Assembly: GCA_017858295.1 (NCBI GenBank)
Contig: JAFMBU010000039.1
Coordinates: forward strand, 1-12,278
DNA: 12,278 nt
Source of the DNA: Porticoccaceae bacterium
Lineage (GTDB): Bacteria > Pseudomonadota > Gammaproteobacteria > Pseudomonadales > Porticoccaceae
Direction: 5' to 3'
Shown one piece after another: positions 1 to 8,278 of this stretch; the stretch's first letter is position 1; the number at the start of each line of letters is the position of its first letter. The translations under genes were made by a program, and so were the position numbers. Under the pieces are notes generated by a model. The model saw nothing but the letters and a program-made list of their open reading frames with translations, did not search any database and was not told the origin of the DNA.

Positions 1-207
1 GGCATACAGCGCTACGACGCCGGGGCTCAGGGGGAGCATAAAATTATTCGGGGTTTCGAACCCATAGAAACCTATTCACTGCACTGGATAAAGCACCCAG
101 GATTTCGCGATGCGATTGCACGGTTTTTAGTGGAAGAGAAAGCGGGAATTGCACGGCATATAGAGCAGGCAACAGCTATGTTGCCCTATAAAAAAGCTAG
201 CCAGTGA
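1..207 (+). CDS. C-terminal fragment of a COG3146 (DUF482) GNAT-like acyltransferase
   Basis: The window opens inside a reading frame that gives 68 residues before a TGA stop; the 5' part lies outside. The visible stretch reads GIQRYDAGAQGEHKIIRGF, followed by a TYSLHWI segment and a helical tail. This pattern (GAQGEHK, RGF.P, TYS.HWI) is what I know from the C-terminus of COG3146/DUF482 proteins. Those are often annotated as GNAT-fold or 'peptidogalycan biosynthesis' proteins of about 370-390 residues, and their substrate is not firmly established. The next gene is convergent and only 16 bp away, so this gene probably ends its transcript here. Family assignment rests on recalled conserved motifs over a short fragment, so the biochemical role should be treated as unknown. 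Confidence 0.72.
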   Translation, partial: GIQRYDAGAQGEHKIIRGFEPIETYSLHWIKHPGFRDAIARFLVEEKAGIARHIEQATAMLPYKKASQ

Positions 208-223
208 AATAGCTGTTGGGATT

Positions 224-679
224 CTACCAGCTACCAATGTTCTCCATAGAAGCCCAGGGCTCCCTGGCAGGCAGCGCCTCACCCTCTTGCAGTAGTTCAA
301 TGGAGATATTATCGGGGGAGCGGACAAATGCCATATGGCCGTCTCGCGGCGGTCGGTTGATCACCACACCGGCATCCATCAAACGCTGACAGGTGGCATA
401 AATATCATCCACCTTGTAGGCCAGATGCCCGAAGTTGCGACCTTCGCCATAGCACTCCGTCTCGCCCTCTTCTGACGGCCAGTTATAGGTTAACTCAATC
501 AGCGGGGCTTTGGTCTGTTTCGCATTTTCAGCGTCGCTGGGTGCGGCGAGAAAAACTAAGGTAAAACGTCCTTTGGCGACTTCATACCTATAGAGCTCTG
601 AAAGGCCCAAGGCAGTGCAGTAAAAATCGAGGGATTTTTCCAAGTCAGTGACTCGAACCATGCTGTGTAAAAATCGCAT
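224..679 (-). CDS. gloA: Glyoxalase I-like VOC protein (lactoylglutathione lyase)
   Basis: The 151-residue protein has the paired beta-alpha-beta-beta-beta units of the vicinal oxygen chelate fold. Glyoxalase I converts the glutathione-methylglyoxal hemithioacetal to S-lactoylglutathione in the cytoplasm. All four expected metal ligands are visible: His5 in MRFLHSM, Glu62 in LIELTYNW, His85 in NFGHLAY and Glu128 in SPDNISIELL. They line up with His5, Glu56, His74 and Glu122 of E. coli GloA. The protein is somewhat longer than E. coli GloA (135 residues), with about six extra residues before the LIEL strand, a longer stretch before NFGH and a tail ending PWASMENIGSW. The ATG is preceded by AGAGGG about 8 bp upstream (complement of 688-693). 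It lies 51 bp downstream of aceF on the same strand with no clear promoter between, so co-transcription with aceEF is likely. A different VOC substrate cannot be excluded. Confidence 0.8.
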   Translation of the reverse strand: MRFLHSMVRVTDLEKSLDFYCTALGLSELYRYEVAKGRFTLVFLAAPSDAENAKQTKAPLIELTYNWPSEEGETECYGEGRNFGHLAYKVDDIYATCQRLMDAGVVINRPPRDGHMAFVRSPDNISIELLQEGEALPAREPWASMENIGSW

Positions 680-702
680 TACGTAATCCCTCTAATGGAC
701 GT

Positions 703-720
703 GGGCCTGGCTAAAGGCCC
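703..720 (-). other. GC-rich hairpin between aceF and the glyoxalase gene
   Basis: A perfect 6-bp inverted repeat, GGGCCT and AGGCCC, surrounds a 6-nt loop. It lies 10 bp beyond the aceF stop codon and 23 bp before the downstream ATG. On the minus strand no T-run follows the stem, so it does not read as a normal intrinsic terminator for aceEF. It could protect the 3' end of the aceEF message or reduce read-through into the glyoxalase gene. On the plus strand a T-rich stretch follows after about 7 nt, but no plus-strand gene precedes it. The hairpin is seen directly; its role is inference. Confidence 0.45.
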
Positions 721-730
721 TTCTGGCTTT

Positions 731-2416
731 TTATAAAGCGAGGTAGCGGATATCACTCAGCAGCTTTACCAAATGGGTCATAAAGCGTCCAGCATCGCCG
801 CCATTAATCGCCCGGTGATCATAGGACAAGGCCATGGGCAACAGCAAGCGTGGAACAAATTCAGCGCCATCCCAAACCGGTTTCATCTGTGATTTAGAGA
901 CACCGAGAATACCCACTTCTGGAGCGTTCACTATTGGCGTAAAGCCATTGCCGCCAATCGCGCCTAAACTAGACAAGGTGAAACAGCCACCCTGCATCTC
1001 TGCGGGCTTCAATTTGCCATCGCGGGCTTTGCCAGCCAATAGGCTGATTTCGGCGGAAATTTCCCAGATACCTTTTTCATTTACATCGCGGATAACCGGA
1101 ACCACCAAACCGCGAGGGGTATCAACGGCCATACCCACGTGACAATAATGCTTCTGAATCAGGTTTTGGCCATCCGCAGCCAGGGAACGATTAAACTCTG
1201 GGTTGGCTTCAAGAGCAGCGCCAATCGCTTTGATCAAGAAGGCGACAGGTGTAACACGGATACCGCGCTTTTCGCCCTCAGCTTTAAGACCTTTACGGAA
1301 TGCTTCCAGCTCAGTGATATCGGCGTCGTCAAACTGGGTGACATGGGGAACATTTAACCAGTTGCGCTGCATATTGGCTGCCGTGAGCTTTTGAATCTTG
1401 CTCATGGGCAGCTCTTCGATCTTACCAAACTGGCTAAAGTCGATGGCTGGAACCGCCGGAATACCGCTGCCTCCAGATACAGCCACAGCTGGCTCAGCTT
1501 TATTCTTCATGACCTGCTTAACAAAGTTGCTCACGTCATCTTTGAGGATACGTCCCCGTGGGCCAGATCCAGGTACTTCGCTCAGGGCTACACCCAGTTC
1601 ACGGGCGATTAGGCGCACTGCTGGACCAGCGTAGACTTGGGCTGAATCACTGAGTGCAGCGGGTTCAACAGCTGCGATGGCGGCTGGCTGTGCCGGTTGA
1701 CCTGGAGCGGATTGAATGGCATCAGCTGCCGGCTCTACTGGAGTAGCTGGGGCTGCAGCTTTAGGCGCTGCTGGGGCAGTGGTGGCTGCAGGTTCACTTT
1801 TAACCGCTGGCGCTGCAACTGGCGCCGCTTCAGCGGTTACTTCGAAGAGTGCCACCGCATCGCCAGTACCAAGCTTGTCGCCCTCGGCAGCTAGGATTTT
1901 CAACACTTTACCGGAATGCGTTGAAGGCACATCCATGGTTGCCTTGTCAGACTCGAGCACCACTAATGTGTCGCCTTCAGCAACTTCATCGCCTACAGCA
2001 ACAGAGATTTCAATCAGTTCAACTTTGTCGTCACTGCCAATATCAGGAACCAGAATCGTCCGTTCAGTAGAGCCCGCAGGACTGGGTTCTGGCACAGTTT
2101 CTATAGCAACCTCTGCAACTGGCTCATGGGCCACTTGCTCGACTTCTTCAACCTCAGGAGCCTCAACAGCAGCTTCCCCTGCAACCTCAATCTCAGCAAT
2201 GGGATCGCCCACTTTAACTGTGGCACCCTCGGCAACCAGATACTTAACCAGCGCACCGCTTGCCGGACTGGGTATATCCATTGTGGCTTTGTCAGATTCC
2301 AGTACCAGCAGGGAATCCTCGACCTCTATGCTATCGCCGGGGCTTAAGCCAAGCTCGATAACCTCTACGGTCTCCGCGCCACCAAGATCTGGAACTACTA
2401 TTGTCTGTATTGTCAC
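731..2416 (-). CDS. aceF: Pyruvate dehydrogenase E2, dihydrolipoamide acetyltransferase
   Basis: This is the E2 core of the pyruvate dehydrogenase complex, transferring acetyl groups from lipoyl-lysine to CoA. Numbered from the GTG at 2416 (561 residues), it has two lipoyl domains (about 2-78 and 119-195), each with the LESDKATMD lipoylation motif (Lys43 and Lys158). An Ala/Pro-rich swinging linker follows (about 196-260), then a peripheral-subunit-binding domain (about 261-297, VPGSGPRGRILKDDV) and the acetyltransferase domain (about 330-561). The active site shows SYDHRAINGG with His534 and Asn538, and Ser482 in TLSSLGAIGG; Asn replaces the DHRxxDG Asp as in Azotobacter/Pseudomonas E2. Two lipoyl domains are fewer than the three of E. 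coli. The start is a choice between two GTG codons. The one at 2416 has AAAGGA 6 bp upstream and starts just before the first lipoyl strand. The one at 2443 (570 residues) has only a weak GGTGGA and lies 15 bp after the aceE stop. Cotranscribed with aceE. Confidence 0.96.
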   Translation of the reverse strand: MTIQTIVVPDLGGAETVEVIELGLSPGDSIEVEDSLLVLESDKATMDIPSPASGALVKYLVAEGATVKVGDPIAEIEVAGEAAVEAPEVEEVEQVAHEPVAEVAIETVPEPSPAGSTERTILVPDIGSDDKVELIEISVAVGDEVAEGDTLVVLESDKATMDVPSTHSGKVLKILAAEGDKLGTGDAVALFEVTAEAAPVAAPAVKSEPAATTAPAAPKAAAPATPVEPAADAIQSAPGQPAQPAAIAAVEPAALSDSAQVYAGPAVRLIARELGVALSEVPGSGPRGRILKDDVSNFVKQVMKNKAEPAVAVSGGSGIPAVPAIDFSQFGKIEELPMSKIQKLTAANMQRNWLNVPHVTQFDDADITELEAFRKGLKAEGEKRGIRVTPVAFLIKAIGAALEANPEFNRSLAADGQNLIQKHYCHVGMAVDTPRGLVVPVIRDVNEKGIWEISAEISLLAGKARDGKLKPAEMQGGCFTLSSLGAIGGNGFTPIVNAPEVGILGVSKSQMKPVWDGAEFVPRLLLPMALSYDHRAINGGDAGRFMTHLVKLLSDIRYLAL

Positions 2417-2422
2417 ATTGAT

Positions 2423-2428
2423 TCCTTT
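2423..2428 (-). promoter_or_regulatory. Ribosome binding site deciding the aceF start
   Basis: The minus strand reads AAAGGA here, 6 bp before the GTG at 2416. This is a better Shine-Dalgarno match than the GGTGGA before the upstream in-frame GTG at 2443. It therefore supports the shorter aceF product, although both starts remain possible. Confidence 0.6.
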
Positions 2429-2458
2429 ATTCGTATTTTCCACGCTCTATCCACCGGA

Positions 2459-5107
2459 TTAAACAAACAGTGGATTGGCTTTCTCTGGATCTATACCAAA
2501 TGATTTAATCGCGTCGCCCACTACCGAGTGCTTAATAGAGCCCTCATCTGCCAGCGACTTCAGTGCGGCAACGGTAATAAAGTAACGGTCTACTTCAAAG
2601 AAGCTGCGCAACGCTTCGCGACTATCACTGCGACCGAATCCATCGGTACCCAGAACAGTTAGTGGCTGCTCAATGTATTTACGCATCTGCTCAGCATAGT
2701 TTTTCATGTAGTCTGTGGCGATCACAACTGGGCCTTCGGCGCCGTCGAGTTGCTCAGTGAGATAGGCTCTCTTTGGCTTGCTCTCGGGGTGCAGTAGGTT
2801 CCAGCGATCAACCTGCTGACCTTCACGGGTTATTTCGTTAACACTGGTTAGACTCCAGATATCCGACTCAACCGAATAGGTATCTTTCAGAATCTTCGCC
2901 GCTTCACGAACTTCATTGAGAATCGTTCCTGCACCCATCAGCTGCAGTCGCAACTTGGCTTTGCCGCCCTGAGAGAACTTATAGATCCCTTTGATAATGC
3001 CCTCTTCGGCACCTTCAGGCATGGCTGGCTGCTTGTAGTTCTCATTCATTGTGGTGAGGTAATAGAAGCAGTTTTCCTTGTCCTCAAACATGCGTTTAAC
3101 GCCGTCTTGCACAATTACTGCCAACTCATAGCTGTAAGTGGCATCGTAGCTGCGGCAGTTAGGCACTGTGTTGGCCAGAATATGACTGTGGCCATCCTGG
3201 TGCTGCAAACCTTCACCGTTCAGTGTGGTGCGACCTGCAGTGGCACCGATCAAGAAACCGCGGGCCTGGCTGTCACCAGCGGCCCAAGCCAGATCGCCGA
3301 TACGCTGAAAACCAAACATTGAGTAGAAAATATAGAACGGAATCATTGGGCAACTGCTGGTGCTGTAAGCTGTGGCCAGGGCAATCCAAGCTGACATAGC
3401 GCCGGCTTCATTGATGCCCTCTTCGAGAATCACGCCTTTCTTGTCTTCTTTGTAATACATAATCTGCTGGTGATCGTGGGGCACATACTTCTGCCCTTCC
3501 GAGGTGTAGATACCCAGCTGGCGGAACATGCCTTCCATACCGAAGGTGCGAGCTTCGTCGGGCACAATCGGTACTACAGAGCTACCGATGGTTTTATCTT
3601 TAATCAGCGTCGACAGCACTCGCACAAAGGCCATAGTGGTAGAAATCTCTCTCTCGCCACTACTCTCCAACTGCTTTTTAAAGGTCGACAGTGCAGGCAC
3701 TTTCATCGCAGTGAAGTCAGCCTTACGGGCTGGCAATGAACCACCCAGAGAGGCGCGACGTCTGCGCATATATTCCAGCTCAGGGCTGTCTTCCGGTGGA
3801 CGGTAGTACGGCACATTTTCCAGCTGATCATCGGACACTGGAATGCCGAAACGATCGCGGAAACCGCGCAGGCTATCTATATCAAGCTTTTTAACAGAGT
3901 GAGTATCATTAGCCGCTTCACCTGCTCCACCAAGGCCATAGCCTTTTACAGTGTGAGCCAAAATAACCGTTGGCTGGCCCTTGTGAGCAGAGGCCTCAGC
4001 ATAGGCTGCATAGACCTTGTAGGGATCGTGACCACCGCGATTCAGATACATGATCTGATCGTCGGTCATATCGGCAACCAATTCAAGCAGCTCCGGGTAC
4101 TTGCCGAAGAAGTGCTCGCGCGTATAGGCGCCGCCATTAAATTTGTAGTTCTGCAGTTCGCCGTCACAGACTTCGTCCATGCGCTTAACCAACAGCCCAG
4201 TCGTATCCTTTTCGATCAGGCGATCCCAGTGACGTCCCCAGACCACCTTGATCACATTCCAACCAGCACCGCGGAACACACCTTCTAGTTCCTGCATGAT
4301 TTTGCCGTTACCGCGCACAGGGCCATCGAGGCGCTGCAGGTTACAGTTAACCACAAAGGTCAGGTTTTCAAGCTGCTCGCGGCCGGCCAGTGAGATGGCG
4401 CCCAAGCTTTCCGGCTCATCACACTCTCCGTCGCCAAGGAATGCCCAGACCTTACGATCGCCACGTGGCACCATGCCGCGGGCGGAAAGGTAGCGCATAA
4501 CATGTGCTTGATAGATCGCTTGAATCGGGCCAAGACCCATAGACACTGTGGGGAACTGCCAGTAATCCGGCATCAACCAGGGGTGCGGGTAGGATGACAG
4601 ACCGCCGCCATCCACTTCACGACGGAAGTTATCCATCTGATCTGTACTCAGGCGCCCTTCGAGGAAGGAGCGTGCATACATACCGGGAGCACTGTGTCCC
4701 TGGAAGAACACCAGATCACCTAGGTCATCACCTTCGGGGCCACGGAAGAAGTAGTTAAAGCCGACATCATAAAGTGTTGCTGCAGAAGCAAAGCTAGCAA
4801 TGTGACCGCCTATGCCTTCACTTTTCTTGTTCGCACGCATCACCATGGCCAGAGCATTCCAGCGAATCAATGAACGAATACGACGTTCCATAAACAGGTC
4901 GCCAGGCATACGCTTTTCGCGATGGGCAGAGATGGTATTACGGAAAGGTGTGGTGACCGATGGTGGTAACTTTATACCCTGGTCACTGGCGTGGGACTGG
5001 AGTTGACTAAGCAGAAAGTTAGCTCTCTCATCGCCGTGAATTCTGTGTACTGCATCGAAGGCTTCAAGCCACTCTTGAGTTTCAAACGGATCTAAATCCT
5101 TAGTCAT
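2459..5107 (-). CDS. aceE: Pyruvate dehydrogenase E1 component, homodimeric type
   Basis: This thiamine-diphosphate enzyme decarboxylates pyruvate and reductively acetylates the lipoyl groups of AceF. At 882 residues it is close to E. coli AceE (887) and collinear with it. The ThDP/Mg motif begins GDGECDEPES (Gly225-Asp226-Gly227) and ends VVNCN (Asn254, Asn256). His403 in NDTHSVKK matches the active-site loop His407 of E. coli, and Glu567 in EEGINEAGAM matches the cofactor-activating Glu571; all are shifted by exactly four residues. The N-terminal segment (DLDPFETQEWLEAFDAV) matches the E2-interacting region of this family. The ATG at 5107 has a modest GGTGA-type ribosome site and no better upstream alternative. 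aceF follows 15 or 42 bp downstream depending on its start. I see no frameshift, truncation or missing catalytic residue. No pdhR-like regulator gene lies next to it; the upstream neighbour is an unrelated peptidase. Confidence 0.98.
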   Translation of the reverse strand: MTKDLDPFETQEWLEAFDAVHRIHGDERANFLLSQLQSHASDQGIKLPPSVTTPFRNTISAHREKRMPGDLFMERRIRSLIRWNALAMVMRANKKSEGIGGHIASFASAATLYDVGFNYFFRGPEGDDLGDLVFFQGHSAPGMYARSFLEGRLSTDQMDNFRREVDGGGLSSYPHPWLMPDYWQFPTVSMGLGPIQAIYQAHVMRYLSARGMVPRGDRKVWAFLGDGECDEPESLGAISLAGREQLENLTFVVNCNLQRLDGPVRGNGKIMQELEGVFRGAGWNVIKVVWGRHWDRLIEKDTTGLLVKRMDEVCDGELQNYKFNGGAYTREHFFGKYPELLELVADMTDDQIMYLNRGGHDPYKVYAAYAEASAHKGQPTVILAHTVKGYGLGGAGEAANDTHSVKKLDIDSLRGFRDRFGIPVSDDQLENVPYYRPPEDSPELEYMRRRRASLGGSLPARKADFTAMKVPALSTFKKQLESSGEREISTTMAFVRVLSTLIKDKTIGSSVVPIVPDEARTFGMEGMFRQLGIYTSEGQKYVPHDHQQIMYYKEDKKGVILEEGINEAGAMSAWIALATAYSTSSCPMIPFYIFYSMFGFQRIGDLAWAAGDSQARGFLIGATAGRTTLNGEGLQHQDGHSHILANTVPNCRSYDATYSYELAVIVQDGVKRMFEDKENCFYYLTTMNENYKQPAMPEGAEEGIIKGIYKFSQGGKAKLRLQLMGAGTILNEVREAAKILKDTYSVESDIWSLTSVNEITREGQQVDRWNLLHPESKPKRAYLTEQLDGAEGPVVIATDYMKNYAEQMRKYIEQPLTVLGTDGFGRSDSREALRSFFEVDRYFITVAALKSLADEGSIKHSVVGDAIKSFGIDPEKANPLFV

Positions 5108-5200
5108 TCATCACCAACCAGTTATCAATTAAACGGTTATTTGCGGCAGAATTACAATCCCACTTTAGACTGGGCCAACAGACGCAAAAATATGAGCGGG

Positions 5201-5229
5201 ATTTTAATGTAGTTAAATTACGAAATCAA
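5201..5229 (-). promoter_or_regulatory. Candidate sigma-70 promoter for aceE-aceF
   Basis: The minus strand holds TTGATT (complement of 5224-5229), a 17-bp gap and TAAAAT (complement of 5201-5206). This is a good sigma-70 arrangement and would start transcription near 5194, leaving a leader of roughly 85 nt before aceE. The surrounding 247-bp spacer (5108-5354) is AT-rich, especially at 5281-5340. I see no full PdhR-type palindrome (ATTGGT...ACCAAT); only an ATTGGTC half-site at 5348-5354, next to the M16 stop codon. Other AT-rich hexamers in the spacer could also serve, so this is a candidate. Confidence 0.45.
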
Positions 5230-5354
5230 TGGCAGCTCAGGATCGCAAAACAATGGTGCATTTCGAAAAACTTAAGGGCAATACTTGTAACTCATTGTTA
5301 ATAAATGCTTTTATTTTAAATACATCGAGTTAGTAAAATTACAAGATGACCAAT

Positions 5355-8189
5355 TTATCGAAATTCATATTCATAAACTGTTCCCAACTTACGTAAATCC
5401 ACTATGACATCCTCTTGATCGCCGTCAACCGTTTCCACCACCAACCCACGCAACTCATTAAAGGTCACCGCCTGATAGGCACTAATAACGCTCTCAATAG
5501 ACAGGGCTGAGATCTCCACTGCCAACTGTTGACGGAAATCAAAGCTGTTGTAGCCGAGACCTAAAGCCTCCATAAAACGGCTATTCAGCTCACCAAGATT
5601 TTTCGGCGTCTCTTCAAGGCCACTTAACACCGAGGCTTTGTAGCGCTGCAAATCGCCCTCGGTGAGGCTCGCCACCTGCTCGCTATAGTCAGCCAAAAAG
5701 CCTGTCATTTCAGACTTAATTGTCTCCGCGTCAGCACTGGGTGACTGGACAATCATCGCTAGACCCGGAACTCGCAGATGGTTGCTGGCAAAGGCAGCCA
5801 CCACATAGCCGAGCTGTTTTTCAGTGCGCAAGCTGGTGTAGAAAGGCGCTGCCAGCATCTCACCGAGCAACAACATATGGGCGCGCTCAGTAAGGCTATC
5901 ATTGCGACCCTGGAGATAGAGCATTAGCGCCGCATCGCTGTGATCTACCGAGATCTGGGCACGCTGTTCACCTAGGGGCAGCTTGGCCACAACCTGTCTC
6001 ACCCTGTTCTGCCGAAACTCTGACCAAGAGGTTAGGCTGGAAACCAATTCCTTAGCAGCGGCATGATCATGATTGCCACTAATCAAGACCTCGAGCTCTA
6101 GATTGTCCAATAGCTTGCCAGCAAAGACTTTTAACTCAGCCATGGACAATTTCTCTACCCCCGCGATCTTCTGCAGCGGTGTCCACTGACCTTTGATAAT
6201 GGCATTAAAATTGGCCACCACTTGACGGAACGGATACTGCTGCGCAAAGTTACTTAGATCCCGTGACAGTGTCTGTTGAATGCGTTCAAAGCGCGCCGCA
6301 TCCCATTCCGGGTTTAAGAGCGCGGCGAGAATATCGTCCAGTAGAACTGCCTGCTTATCAGAATAGCCCCCGACAACAATCGCAATGCCGCGCTCACTGG
6401 GCTGCAGGGAAAAACTCAGCCCAGCTTCTCGCGCAGGATAGACCGCTGCACTGAGTTGGTCATTGATATAGGCGAGATATAATTCCAGCGCCGCAAATGC
6501 CTCAGGGGAATCGATCCCAGGAGTCTGCAGTGAGGCAATAATATGCGCTTTGGGCACACCGAAGCGGATATCGGGAAAATGCCAGGCCCTAGCCTGTTTG
6601 CTATCGAGGATTAGCTGCGGAGCTTGTAAATCCTTATTAGCGTCAATCAAACTAAGATTATTTGGGATATAGGGGTTGGCATTGGGTAGGGCCAAATCAT
6701 CAAACTTAGCCGGAGAACGCCATTTGGCAAGATCAGCATCGGCAATCTTCGCTGCCCCATAGGGCGTCTGATACATCAGACTGACTTTGTCTGTTTCCAC
6801 TTCTGGTGCGGTGAGGGACAGCAGCAAATTATCCGGGGTTAGACGTGCCACTACGCTACGCAGCAGATCCGCATCAAATTCATTCATCACATAGCTAGCA
6901 TGCAGTACTTCCTGGATCGGATAGCGCTGCATTTTCGATGACAGCATCGACACATAGCCCATCGGATTTTGCTTTTCTTGAAACTGAAAGGCGATCTCGC
7001 TGAGCTGTGCGGTCTCCCTATAGCGCCACTTATTAATCCCCCGCTGGGCGATCATCTCCACCGCGGCGAAGAACATCTCAACAATCTCTGCCTGATGGGC
7101 AAGACCAGCTGGTGTCAGGGAAATCTCCACATAAAACAGCGCGCCGCCGCGGTCTTCAAGACCGGTTCCAGCGGACAGCCCTTCAGCCCAACCGCGGGTT
7201 TTTAGCGCTTCAAGCAAGCTGCCCTCGCCTTCATGTCCCAACAGTGCAGCCAGGTAATTGGCCGGCTTTTTTTGCCAGTGGGGAAACATCTTTGGCAGTG
7301 GAAAATTGAGACTTAGGGAGCGGGAATTTTGCAGAGGCACAATGGATAGCTGCATTGGCAATTGGCCTGGAGCAAATAATGGCGCGGCTGGAGGGTCAAC
7401 GACCACCTGATTATTGGCCACCGGAGCAAAGCGTGGCTCGACCATAGCCTGCAGCTCGTCGAGACTCTGATTGCCAAGCACCACTAACTTCATAATATTG
7501 GCAGAATAATATTTTTTATAGATTGCCAGCAATTCAGGACGCAGTGGGCGGCCATCAAAATCTGCCAGAGTATCCAAGTTGCCAACGGTAAATTTGCTCA
7601 GCGGATGTTGCGGATTAACCTGCTCCTGAAGTACATCCTGACCCCGCCGATTGTCGTCCTTTAATTTCAGCCGATACTCAGATTCCACGGCGTTGCGCTC
7701 GCGGTCCACATACTTGGCATCAAAGTTGGGCGCCGAAAAAAACTGCGCGAAGCGATCCAGAGCCGGCTCTAAATAAGTCGCATCTATATCGAAAAAATAA
7801 TTGGTGTTTTCAAGGCCGGTACCGGCGTTATGACTGCCGCCATGCTCGCTAATAAAGCTCTGATATTCGCCGGGCTGAGGGTATTTCTCGGTGCCCAAAA
7901 ACAGCATATGCTCAAGAAAATGTACCAGACCAGCGCGGTCCTGGGGATTTTGATAGCTGCCCACATAGACATCTAAAGAGGCAGCAGCCTTATCGCTGCT
8001 AGGATCTGAAATCAGTAGCACATGCATATCGTTAGTTAGCCGCAGATGACGATATTCGCGACTGTCATTGGGGCTGACTACAATGCCCTGGGGATGAAGC
8101 GCCTCATCTGGTGCCGAACAGCCCTGTTGCAAACCGGCGCCGATCGCCACCAGTAATAGAAGCCAGAAAGTGCGTAATCTGTTGCCCAT
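5355..8189 (-). CDS. M16 family zinc metallopeptidase (pitrilysin/insulinase type), probable lipoprotein
   Basis: The 944-residue protein matches E. coli protease III (PtrA, 962) in length and layout: four M16 domains, with catalytic residues only in the first. The inverted zinc motif HFLEH has His90, Glu93 (catalytic) and His94. The third ligand is Glu171 in ERNAVESEY, with conserved Glu164 also present, at the same spacing as in insulin-degrading enzyme. In the C-terminal half, LRTEKQLGYVV carries Arg788 and Tyr795, equivalents of the substrate-contacting Arg824 and Tyr831 of insulin-degrading enzyme. The N-terminus is basic, then has a hydrophobic core (about 8-20) ending LQQGC, with Cys24 a probable lipidation site although the lipobox is atypical. 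It should act in the periplasm or on a membrane. The ATG has AAGGAA 6 bp upstream (complement of 8196-8201). It lies 133 bp downstream of perM and 247 bp upstream of aceE, so it may be its own transcription unit. The symbol ptrA would be reasonable, but orthology is not proven. Confidence 0.93.
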   Translation of the reverse strand: MGNRLRTFWLLLLVAIGAGLQQGCSAPDEALHPQGIVVSPNDSREYRHLRLTNDMHVLLISDPSSDKAAASLDVYVGSYQNPQDRAGLVHFLEHMLFLGTEKYPQPGEYQSFISEHGGSHNAGTGLENTNYFFDIDATYLEPALDRFAQFFSAPNFDAKYVDRERNAVESEYRLKLKDDNRRGQDVLQEQVNPQHPLSKFTVGNLDTLADFDGRPLRPELLAIYKKYYSANIMKLVVLGNQSLDELQAMVEPRFAPVANNQVVVDPPAAPLFAPGQLPMQLSIVPLQNSRSLSLNFPLPKMFPHWQKKPANYLAALLGHEGEGSLLEALKTRGWAEGLSAGTGLEDRGGALFYVEISLTPAGLAHQAEIVEMFFAAVEMIAQRGINKWRYRETAQLSEIAFQFQEKQNPMGYVSMLSSKMQRYPIQEVLHASYVMNEFDADLLRSVVARLTPDNLLLSLTAPEVETDKVSLMYQTPYGAAKIADADLAKWRSPAKFDDLALPNANPYIPNNLSLIDANKDLQAPQLILDSKQARAWHFPDIRFGVPKAHIIASLQTPGIDSPEAFAALELYLAYINDQLSAAVYPAREAGLSFSLQPSERGIAIVVGGYSDKQAVLLDDILAALLNPEWDAARFERIQQTLSRDLSNFAQQYPFRQVVANFNAIIKGQWTPLQKIAGVEKLSMAELKVFAGKLLDNLELEVLISGNHDHAAAKELVSSLTSWSEFRQNRVRQVVAKLPLGEQRAQISVDHSDAALMLYLQGRNDSLTERAHMLLLGEMLAAPFYTSLRTEKQLGYVVAAFASNHLRVPGLAMIVQSPSADAETIKSEMTGFLADYSEQVASLTEGDLQRYKASVLSGLEETPKNLGELNSRFMEALGLGYNSFDFRQQLAVEISALSIESVISAYQAVTFNELRGLVVETVDGDQEDVIVDLRKLGTVYEYEFR

Positions 8190-8278
8190 GGACAGTTCCT
8201 TGTGTGTTTCTACTTGACGTTTTACAGCGCGCTTCTAGGCTGACCCGTAGGGGCTACTAACAAGCTGTCTTTTACCAT

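Noticed and set aside
210..233. 6-bp inverted repeat TAGCTG/CAGCTA between the convergent acyltransferase and glyoxalase genes
   Set aside because: The loop is 12 nt, the stem is AT-mixed and no proper T-run follows on either strand. It is too weak to call a bidirectional terminator.
1716..2462. 248-residue plus-strand open frame opposite aceF
   Set aside because: It is antisense to the lipoyl domains and the Ala/Pro-rich linker. Its Ala/Ser/Thr-rich low-complexity product mirrors that composition, and aceF is unmistakable on the other strand.
3899..4288. 129-residue plus-strand open frame opposite aceE
   Set aside because: It is antisense to well-conserved ThDP-enzyme sequence; there is no domain pattern or ribosome site to support it.
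5226..5261. 11-codon minus-strand frame (MHHCFAILSCH) upstream of aceE, a possible leader peptide
   Set aside because: It has no Shine-Dalgarno sequence and overlaps the candidate -35, so it would lie upstream of the transcript start. There is no run of regulatory codons and no attenuator pair.
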